From an uncultured Opitutia bacterium (GTDB taxonomy: Bacteria > Verrucomicrobiota > Verrucomicrobiia > Opitutales > UBA953): 13,669 nucleotides of DNA. The notes below the pieces were generated by a model. The model worked only from the letters and a program-made list of their open reading frames with translations, was not told the DNA's origin and ran no database searches. Numbering within the stretch: the first letter of the stretch is position 1; each line of letters opens with the position of its first letter. The position numbers and the translations under genes were made by a program. Positions 1-6,000 of the stretch are shown one piece after another. Where the stretch lies: contig CAITUF010000234.1 in the NCBI GenBank assembly GCA_903895475.1, positions 1-13,669 of the forward strand, in the 5' to 3' direction.

Positions 1-1672
1 CGTCGAATCCTCACTGCAACCACTGGCGGCGGGACAGCCCATCGCCCTGAAGAAAGCCCTCGCCAAAGGCGAAGGCCTCGTCGTCGCCCTTAAGCCTGGT
101 GCCCTGCGTGTAGCCGCCGTGCGCCTCTCCTTACCGGAAGCTAAAGCCGGCACCCGGAGCAGCCTCACCGTTGGTTTCACTGTCCGTAATGCCGCCGGCA
201 AGGAGCGCAAACTCACGGCTGGCTTCGCTGATGCTGCGACGAAAGACCTTAAGCACTCTGGCGGGGCCGAGATTCTGGGCATCGGTAATACCTGGGCGTT
301 AACGGTGCCAGCAACTGGCACCGCCTCCGCTGTCTGGCTCCTGGACACTCCGGCTGAACTCACCGAAGGCGACGCCCTGCTAATCGCCATCGACGGAGCT
401 AACACTCAGCCTATCCAGGTTTCGGTCACACCCTTTGGTGGCTACGACCCACTGACCGTCGGTGACCTACCGAGGACACCCGCCGATCAAGCCGTCGCTT
501 ACCTCTGCTCCACCCAGCTGGTGCGTGCCGACTTTGACCAAGTCAAAGTCATGGCAGCTAAGCTCCGTGACTATCGCCGCGGAGAGGCTTGGTCGCTCGT
601 AACCGAAGCCCGCGCCCCTATCACGGTGCGTATCCTCCCGCGGGGTAACTTCCTCGACACCACTGGCCCCGTAGTTTTGCCCGCCACCCCTTCGTTCCTA
701 CCTGGCTACCGCCAGAGTACCGAACAAAAGCGACTCACCCGCCTGGACCTCGCGAATTGGCTGACGTCCAAGGAAAATCCTATCACCGCCCGCACCTTCA
801 CGAACCGCTTGTGGCAAATCTTCCATGGCAATGGCCTATCGGCCGTCCTGGATGACCTTGGCTCGCAAGGCGAACTCCCCTCGCACCCCGAGCTCATGGA
901 CTGGCTCGCGGTCGAATTCCGCGACCATGGCTGGGACGTCAAGCGCATGGTTAAACTCATGGTGACGAGCCGCACTTACCGCCAGAGCAGCAGCCTGCGT
1001 CCTGAACTAAAAGATCTCGACCCTGCCAACCGCCTCTTGGCCTCGCAGAATCCGCGTCGCCTCGATGCCGAATTCATCCGTGACAACGCCCTCGCCATCG
1101 CTGGCTTGCTGAACGCCACGGACATCGGCGGGCCGAGCGTGAAGCCCTATCAACCCGACGGCTACTACGAGCCGTTACAGTTCCCTAACCGTAACTATAG
1201 CGCGAGTAAGGACGCCGAACAATGGCGCCGCGGCCTCTACATGCACTGGCAGCGGATGTTCCTCCACCCGATGTTGGTGAACTTCGATGCCCCGGCCCGC
1301 GACGAGTGCGTAGCCCTACGCAGCTCCAGCAATACGCCGCAACAGGCACTGACACTCTTGAATGACCCTACCTTCGTTGAAGCGGCCCGCGTCCTCGCGG
1401 CCCGCCTCCTCACTAAGCCAGCCAAGGAAGACCGCCTCAACGCCGCCTTCGTTCTCGCTGTCGGCCGTAATATCAAAGCCTCGGAACGCACCGCGCTCGA
1501 GAAACTCATCGCAGATCAGAAGGTCTACTATACGGCCAACCCGACCGAAGCGACGAAGCTTCTGAAGATTGGCCTAACGTCGTCACCGACGGACGACCCA
1601 GCGACGCACGCCGCTTGGACGCAGGCCTGCCGCGTGCTCCTCAACTCTCACGAAGTCATTACACGCTACTAA
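1..1672 (+). CDS. DUF1553 (PSD1) domain protein, C-terminal part, 5'-truncated
   Basis: The reading frame is open from base 2 to the TAA at 1670-1672 (556 residues visible), so the true start lies upstream of the window; the GTG at 119 is an internal valine codon. The first ~240 residues look like the beta-rich linker found between DUF1549 and DUF1553, ending in VRILPRGNFLDTTGPVV. From about residue 244 the DUF1553 domain follows, with LANWLTSKENPITART, VNRLWQ-like NRLWQIFHGNGL, GSQGELPSHPELMDWLA, GWDVKRMVKLMVTSRTYRQS and SSNTPQQALTLLNDPTF. It is a paralogue of the complete protein at 6001-9159, so the missing N-terminus probably carries a signal peptide, a CxxCH cytochrome domain and DUF1549. 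It sits 3 bases before a DUF1501 gene, the usual partner. The family is secreted and of unknown activity; family assignment is firm, function is not. Confidence 0.95.
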   Translation, partial: VESSLQPLAAGQPIALKKALAKGEGLVVALKPGALRVAAVRLSLPEAKAGTRSSLTVGFTVRNAAGKERKLTAGFADAATKDLKHSGGAEILGIGNTWALTVPATGTASAVWLLDTPAELTEGDALLIAIDGANTQPIQVSVTPFGGYDPLTVGDLPRTPADQAVAYLCSTQLVRADFDQVKVMAAKLRDYRRGEAWSLVTEARAPITVRILPRGNFLDTTGPVVLPATPSFLPGYRQSTEQKRLTRLDLANWLTSKENPITARTFTNRLWQIFHGNGLSAVLDDLGSQGELPSHPELMDWLAVEFRDHGWDVKRMVKLMVTSRTYRQSSSLRPELKDLDPANRLLASQNPRRLDAEFIRDNALAIAGLLNATDIGGPSVKPYQPDGYYEPLQFPNRNYSASKDAEQWRRGLYMHWQRMFLHPMLVNFDAPARDECVALRSSSNTPQQALTLLNDPTFVEAARVLAARLLTKPAKEDRLNAAFVLAVGRNIKASERTALEKLIADQKVYYTANPTEATKLLKIGLTSSPTDDPATHAAWTQACRVLLNSHEVITRY

Positions 1673-1675
1673 GCC

Positions 1676-3118
1676 ATGAACCCTTACGACCCCATTGCGC
1701 ATACGCTGTCGATCAACCGACGCAGCTTCCTAACCAAGAGCGCTTACGGTTTGGGTAGCGCCGCCTTTGCCATGCTCGCGGCCAAAGGCCTCGCCGCGAC
1801 CGACGCGCCTAGCTCCGCCAACTTCTCCAAGGGCTTCCTGAAATCCCCGCACTTCCCCGTGAAGGCGAAACGCGTCATCTATCTCTGTATGGCGGGCGGC
1901 CCCTCGCACCTCGAGACCTTCGACTGGAAGCCAGCACTCAAGAAGCTCGACGGCCAAGCCTTCCCTGAGTCCTTCACCAAAGGACAGCAGCTCGCGCAGT
2001 TGCAGGGGGCGGTACTTAAGGCCCGCGGCTCCTTCATCGACTATAAGAAATACGGCAAGGCTGGCATCGAGATCAGCGACCTTTTCCCCAACATCGGCAC
2101 ACAGGCCGATGAACTCTGCGTCATCCGCTCGATGCAGACCGAGCAGATCAACCATGACACCGCGCATGCGTTCATGAACACCGGCTCGATCATCAAGGCC
2201 CGCCCCAGCATGGGCTCATGGCTGCTCTACGGACTGGGCTCCGAGACCGAAAACCTGCCGGGATACATCGTGCTCACCTCCGCCGGCCGGACCGGCCAGC
2301 AACCCATCTCTTCGCGCCAGTGGTCCAGTGGTGCCTTGCCGAGCAAATACCAAGGCATCCTCTTCCAGTCGAAGGGCGATGCCGTGCACTACATCGGCAA
2401 CCCACAAGGCGTTTGCCAGAGTACCCAGCGACAAGTGGTCGACGAAATCCGTCGCCTCAATGGCACGCTCGCCGAAGAGACCGTTGACCCCGAGATCGCC
2501 ACCCGCATCGCCCAGTATGAACTCGCCTTCAAGATGCAGTCGAGCGTACCGGACCTCCTCGACTTCAAGAACGAGTCGCCCAAGACACTTGAGAACTACG
2601 GCATCAAGGAAGTCGGCGACGGCTCTTTCGCCTCCAATTGCTTGATGGCTCGTCGCCTGGCCGAACGCGGCGTGCGGATGATTCAACTTTACCACCGCGC
2701 CTGGGATCACCACGGCGGCATTGAAGACGGCATGCGCTCGGCCGCCAAGGACGTCGATAAGGCTACCGCGGCACTCATCGCTGACCTTAAGCAGCGGGGC
2801 ATGCTCGAAGACACCCTGCTCCTCTGGGGCGGCGAATTCGGTCGCACCCCCATGGGCCAAGGCTCTGGCCGCGACCACCACATCTTGGGCTTCAGCGTCT
2901 TCTTGGCTGGCGGCGGCGTGAAGGCCGGCACCGTCTACGGTAATACCGACGAACTCGGCTACCGCTCCGTCGAGAACGTGGTCAACGTCCACGACCTGCA
3001 CGCCACGATGCTCGCGCTCATGGGCATCGAGCATACGCGACTGACCGTAAAGCTCCAAGGCCTCGACATCCGCCTGACCGGCGTCGCGGGCAAGCAGGTC
3101 AAGGGCATCATGGCCTAG
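1676..3118 (+). CDS. Tat-exported DUF1501 family protein
   Basis: 480 residues. The N-terminus has a twin-arginine motif (NRRSFLTK, R15-R16) followed by a hydrophobic stretch ending near AAKGLAATDA, so the folded protein is probably exported by Tat. DUF1501 landmarks appear in order: YLCMAGGPSHLETFDWKP, RSMQTEQINHD, the stretch AQYELAFKMQSSVPDLLDF, AWDHHGGI, LLLWGGEFGRTPM, GRDHHILGFSVFLAGGG and VHDLHATMLALMGIEHTRL. The family is related to the alkaline phosphatase/sulfatase fold, and the His/Asp-rich motifs would fit a metal site, but no reaction is established that I know of. The ATG at 1676 follows the upstream TAA by GCC only, so translation is probably coupled to the DUF1553 gene; no Shine-Dalgarno sequence is visible. 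A paralogue lies at 9156-10622. Confidence 0.95.
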   Translation: MNPYDPIAHTLSINRRSFLTKSAYGLGSAAFAMLAAKGLAATDAPSSANFSKGFLKSPHFPVKAKRVIYLCMAGGPSHLETFDWKPALKKLDGQAFPESFTKGQQLAQLQGAVLKARGSFIDYKKYGKAGIEISDLFPNIGTQADELCVIRSMQTEQINHDTAHAFMNTGSIIKARPSMGSWLLYGLGSETENLPGYIVLTSAGRTGQQPISSRQWSSGALPSKYQGILFQSKGDAVHYIGNPQGVCQSTQRQVVDEIRRLNGTLAEETVDPEIATRIAQYELAFKMQSSVPDLLDFKNESPKTLENYGIKEVGDGSFASNCLMARRLAERGVRMIQLYHRAWDHHGGIEDGMRSAAKDVDKATAALIADLKQRGMLEDTLLLWGGEFGRTPMGQGSGRDHHILGFSVFLAGGGVKAGTVYGNTDELGYRSVENVVNVHDLHATMLALMGIEHTRLTVKLQGLDIRLTGVAGKQVKGIMA

Positions 3119-3120
3119 CC

Positions 3121-3882
3121 ATGCCACTCCGACCGATTCCGATCGATGTCAGCCCGTCCCGCGACGAGTTGGGGCGCCGTGCCGCCGCCCATGTGGTGAA
3201 GCTATTGCAGGAAATCTTGACGACCCAACCACGCGCCCGCGTCGTCTTCGCCTGTGCACCGTCGCAGAATGAGTTCCTCGCCGCGCTCATCACTCAAAGC
3301 CAAGGTGTCATCGACTGGTCGTACATCGACGGCTTCCATATGGACGAGTATATCGGACTCCGCGCGCATCATCCCGCCAGCTTCCGTACCTACCTAAGGC
3401 AACACTTCCTCGACCACGTCACCCTCGGTAGCTTCGCTGAAATCCACGCCGAAGCCTTGGACCCCGAAGCAGAAGCGACCCGCTATGCTAGCTTACTCTC
3501 CGCCGCGCCCATTGATCTCATCTGCTTAGGCATTGGGGAGAACGGTCACATTGCATTCAACGATCCACCCGTCGCGGACTTCGACGACCCGCAACTTATG
3601 AAGGTCGTTCAACTCGACCATGCCTGCCGCCAGCAGCAACTAAATGATGGCTGCTTTGCAACCTTGGCGGATGTTCCTAAGCAAGCGTTAAGCCTCACGA
3701 TACCGGTCTTCCGGCAAGCCCAGCACCTGAGCGTCGTCGTTCCAGGCATGCGCAAAGCCCAGGCAGTCGCGGCCGCCTGCCTCGGCCCGCTGAGCACGAA
3801 GTGCCCCGCCTCCATCCTGCGGACACACGGGAGCGTTCGGCTGTTCTTGGACGAGTTTGCGGCCCTACAGCTGACCGCCTAG
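3121..3882 (+). CDS. NagB-like glucosamine-6-phosphate deaminase/isomerase family protein
   Basis: 253 residues, close to the usual NagB size, with no signal peptide, so cytoplasmic. Family reaction: glucosamine-6-phosphate to fructose-6-phosphate plus ammonia; the fold is shared with 6-phosphogluconolactonase. Seen: FHMDEYIG (D75-E76, matching the E. coli D72 region), GIGENGHIAFNDPP (N141, H143, D148), and VPGMRKAQAV (K212, matching the phosphate-binding lysine region). Compared with E. coli NagB, the D141 position is Asn and the E148 position is Asp; to my recollection Asn also occurs in Gram-positive NagB, while Asp at 148 is less usual. The N-terminal phosphate-loop region reads ACAPSQNEF instead of the common TGSTP type. 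Only CC separates its ATG from the stop of the DUF1501 gene, implying co-transcription with secreted partners. It could act on a related sugar phosphate, so I leave the gene symbol blank. Confidence 0.85.
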   Translation: MPLRPIPIDVSPSRDELGRRAAAHVVKLLQEILTTQPRARVVFACAPSQNEFLAALITQSQGVIDWSYIDGFHMDEYIGLRAHHPASFRTYLRQHFLDHVTLGSFAEIHAEALDPEAEATRYASLLSAAPIDLICLGIGENGHIAFNDPPVADFDDPQLMKVVQLDHACRQQQLNDGCFATLADVPKQALSLTIPVFRQAQHLSVVVPGMRKAQAVAAACLGPLSTKCPASILRTHGSVRLFLDEFAALQLTA

Positions 3883-3980
3883 GCGAGGACGAAGTTATAC
3901 AAGGCATAGCCGTCATTTATTTGATGCGGTCCGCCCCTCTTTAGCCTTCTCATGAGTCGGGCTTGGGCTAACTTCAGCCC
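3883..3980 (+). other. 98-base gap between the NagB-like and DUF1080 genes
   Basis: This is the only gap above ~20 bases in the co-directional run 1-10622, so it could hold a terminator, a promoter or both. Two small inverted repeats are visible. One is CCG(T)CAT / ATGCGG at 3910-3916 and 3924-3929 (6 pairs with a bulged T, 7-base loop), followed by pyrimidine-rich DNA but no clean T-run. The other is GGGCT / AGCCC at 3965-3969 and 3976-3980, directly before the ATG. TATACA at 3896-3901 has a poor upstream partner CTGACC at 19 bases. No convincing promoter or terminator can be called. Confidence 0.4.
3965..3980 (+). promoter_or_regulatory. Short hairpin directly abutting a start codon
   Basis: GGGCT at 3965-3969 and AGCCC at 3976-3980 can form 5 perfect pairs around a 6-base loop (AACTTC), ending one base before the ATG at 3981. 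In an mRNA with a leader this would occupy the place where a ribosome-binding site should be. The complementarity is visible; any regulatory role is inference, and 5-bp stems arise by chance in GC-rich DNA. Confidence 0.3.
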
Positions 3981-4676
3981 ATGTCCCCACGTACCCTCCT
4001 CCCTCTCTGGGCGGCGATCTTCTCGTCCGTCCTCGCTTCCCCCTTGGCCATGGCTGCCGATGCTCCCACCACGACCGCTCCGGCTGCTGCCGCCGCCACA
4101 CCCAGCGCCAAGGTTGAACTCTTCAATGGCAAAGACCTCACGGGTTGGACCTCCTTTCTAAAAGGCGGTACCCCCGCCGCGGAAACCTGGTCGGTCAAAG
4201 ACGGCCTCTTGGCCTGCACCGGTAAGCCCAATGGCTTTCTCCGCACCGAGAAGTCCTACAAACAATATAAGTTCACAGTCGAATGGCGCTTCACCAAACC
4301 CGGCAACACCGGTGTCGTCGTTCACATGACCGCTCCCGACGCCATCTGGCCGAAGAGCATCGAGTGTCAGGGTATGAACAAGAACCAAGGTGATTTCTAT
4401 TTTTGGTCTGGCGCAACTTCCAAGGAAGGCGTCGCCATGAAAGCCAAGGACGGCACCGTCCGTGGCTACCGCATCGTTAAGCAGCTCGACGCGGAGAAGC
4501 CAGCGGGCGAATGGAATACCTTCACCACGATCTGTGATAAGGATACCGTGACCATCCTCGTGAACGGCAAGGAAGTGAACAAGGCCACCGGCACGAACCT
4601 CTCCGAAGGCTTCATTGGTCTCCAATCCGAAGGCGGCGCCTTCGAAGTGAAACGCTGCACCCTCGAGCCCCTCTAA
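3981..4676 (+). CDS. Secreted single-domain DUF1080 (3-keto-disaccharide hydrolase family) protein
   Basis: 231 residues. Signal peptide: basic start MSPR, hydrophobic core, probable cleavage after SPLAMA near residue 25, then an Ala/Thr/Pro-rich linker (~26-43). The DUF1080 domain (~44-231) opens with VELFNGKDLTGW and continues through NTGVVVHMTAP, IECQG, GEWNTFTTI (~177) and GFIGLQSEGG, a concanavalin-like beta-sandwich family. Members are annotated as 3-keto-disaccharide hydrolases or lyases acting on oxidised glycosides outside the cytoplasm; activity here is inferred. The ATG at 3981 is the first start after an in-frame TAA at 3969 and the signal peptide begins there, so the start is secure. 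A 5-bp hairpin abuts the ATG and no Shine-Dalgarno is present. The next gene, 19 bases downstream, belongs to the same family. Confidence 0.93.
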   Translation: MSPRTLLPLWAAIFSSVLASPLAMAADAPTTTAPAAAAATPSAKVELFNGKDLTGWTSFLKGGTPAAETWSVKDGLLACTGKPNGFLRTEKSYKQYKFTVEWRFTKPGNTGVVVHMTAPDAIWPKSIECQGMNKNQGDFYFWSGATSKEGVAMKAKDGTVRGYRIVKQLDAEKPAGEWNTFTTICDKDTVTILVNGKEVNKATGTNLSEGFIGLQSEGGAFEVKRCTLEPL

Positions 4677-4684
4677 TTCCCCTC

Positions 4685-4690
4685 TATAAA
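4685..4690 (+). promoter_or_regulatory. -10-like TATAAA five bases before an ATG
   Basis: TATAAA lies in the 19-base gap before the tandem DUF1080 gene and ends five bases before its ATG at 4696. At normal -10 to +1 spacing, transcription would start at or next to the ATG, giving a leaderless message. No good -35 hexamer is seen 16-18 bases upstream, so this may instead be a chance A/T-rich patch. It would be an internal promoter within the DUF1080 pair. Confidence 0.3.
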
Positions 4691-4695
4691 ACCCT

Positions 4696-5997
4696 ATGCG
4701 TCTCCTTGCCCTCCTCCTTGCTTCCGTCGCCCTGACGGCGGCACCCACCCCACCCGAAGGCTTTACCTCGCTCTACAACGGCAAGGACCTCACTGGCTGG
4801 CGCGGCGGCGACACCGCCGACCACCGTGCCTACCTCGCCCTCTCGCCTGAAAAGCGAGCCGAGCGCGACAAGGCTTGGACGGCCGACATGCTCGCCCACT
4901 GGAAGGCCGAAGGCGATGACCTCGTCAATGATGGCAAAGGCAAGTATGCCACCACCGAGAAGGAATACGGCGACATCGAGCTGACCCTCGAATACAACAT
5001 GGCACCGCTCGGTGACTCGGGTATCTACCTCCGCAACGTCCCCCAAGTACAAATCTGGGACCCCGCCAACGCTAAGGAAAAGAAGAACGGTGCCGACAAA
5101 GGGAGTGGTGCGCTCTGGAATAACGGCCTGAACAACGGCAAATTCCCGCTCGTCGTTGCCGACAAGGCTCCCGGCGAATGGAACACCCTGCGCATCGTCA
5201 TGGTCGGCGCCCGCGTCAGCATCTGGCTCAACGGCAAGCAGACGGTCGATTATGCCAGCCTCGAAAACTATTACGACCGCAAGCTCGCTGTGCCCGCCAA
5301 AGGCCCCATCTGCCTCCAGACCCATGGTGCCCCCATCCGCTGGCGCAACGTCTTCGTGCGCGAAATCAACGGTGCTGAAGCCAACAAGTACCTCGCCTCG
5401 AAGGGCACCGAAGGCTTCAAAGCGATTTTCAACGGTAAGGACCTCACTGACTGGAAGGGCGCGACCGACCAGTATGAAGTCGTGGATGGTGCCATCTTCT
5501 GCAAGCCCAACAAGGGCGGGAACCTCTACCATAAGGATGACCTAACGGACTTCGTGGCTCGCTTCGAATTTAAGGTCCCTTCCGGCGGTAACAATGGCCT
5601 CTGCCTCCGCTTCCCAGGCACCGGTAACACTGCCTATGTCGGCATGTGCGAACTACAAATCCTCGACGACAACTACGACAAGGTGAAGGGCAAGATTGAC
5701 CCGCGGCAGGTCCATGGCTCGGCCTACGGCATGGTCGCTGCGCAGCGTGGCTACCAGCGCCCCATCGGCGAATGGAACTTCCAGGAAGTCACGGTCAAGG
5801 GTTCCACCATCAAGGTCGAACTCAACGGCTTCGTTATCCTCGACGCGGACCTCAGCAAGGTCGACATGGCCACGGTCATGGGCAAGAGCGCCCACCCGGG
5901 CAAGGATCGTAAGAACGGCTTCTTCGGCTTCGCTGGCCACGGCGATGCCGTCGGCTTCCGTGACCTCTCCATCAAGTCCTTGGCCGAAGCTAAGTAA
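4696..5997 (+). CDS. Secreted protein with two tandem DUF1080 domains
   Basis: 433 residues. A classical signal peptide (MRLL followed by an Ala/Leu core, ending near ASVALTAAP, ~residue 16) leads into two DUF1080 domains. Domain 1 (~21-215) has FTSLYNGKDLTGW, GDSGIYLRN, QVQIWDP and GEWNTLRIV (~160). Domain 2 (~237-430) has FKAIFNGKDLTDW, GNNGLCLRF, CELQILDD, QVHGSAYGM and GEWNFQEVT (~358). Both keep the family's Gly-rich, Glu/Gln-Asp and EWN landmarks, so both may be functional beta-sandwiches, and the repeat looks like an old internal duplication or fusion. The family is linked to cleavage of 3-keto-glycosides; one domain could be catalytic and the other glycan-binding (inference). It lies 19 bases after another DUF1080 gene and 3 bases before the PSCyt1-DUF1549-DUF1553 gene, so it is probably in one operon with both. 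Confidence 0.93.
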   Translation: MRLLALLLASVALTAAPTPPEGFTSLYNGKDLTGWRGGDTADHRAYLALSPEKRAERDKAWTADMLAHWKAEGDDLVNDGKGKYATTEKEYGDIELTLEYNMAPLGDSGIYLRNVPQVQIWDPANAKEKKNGADKGSGALWNNGLNNGKFPLVVADKAPGEWNTLRIVMVGARVSIWLNGKQTVDYASLENYYDRKLAVPAKGPICLQTHGAPIRWRNVFVREINGAEANKYLASKGTEGFKAIFNGKDLTDWKGATDQYEVVDGAIFCKPNKGGNLYHKDDLTDFVARFEFKVPSGGNNGLCLRFPGTGNTAYVGMCELQILDDNYDKVKGKIDPRQVHGSAYGMVAAQRGYQRPIGEWNFQEVTVKGSTIKVELNGFVILDADLSKVDMATVMGKSAHPGKDRKNGFFGFAGHGDAVGFRDLSIKSLAEAK

Positions 5998-6000
5998 GCC

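Noticed and set aside
119..121. GTG as start codon of the first gene
   Set aside because: The frame is open to the window edge and family members are far longer, so this is an internal codon of a 5'-truncated gene.
2216..3127. 303-residue antisense reading frame opposite the first DUF1501 gene
   Set aside because: Lies entirely over a well-supported gene, has no recognisable domain, and long antisense frames are expected in GC-rich coding DNA.
3910..3929. Bulged hairpin after the NagB-like gene as an intrinsic terminator
   Set aside because: Only six pairs with a bulge and no following T-run; not strong enough to call.
3952..4161. Small plus-strand frame (69 residues) starting in the 3883-3980 gap
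   Set aside because: Mostly overlaps the signal peptide and domain start of the DUF1080 gene in another frame; Pro/Ser/Arg-rich shadow composition.
4684..5532. 282-residue antisense reading frame opposite the tandem DUF1080 gene
   Set aside because: Shadow of a clear DUF1080 coding region; no family motif or signal of its own.
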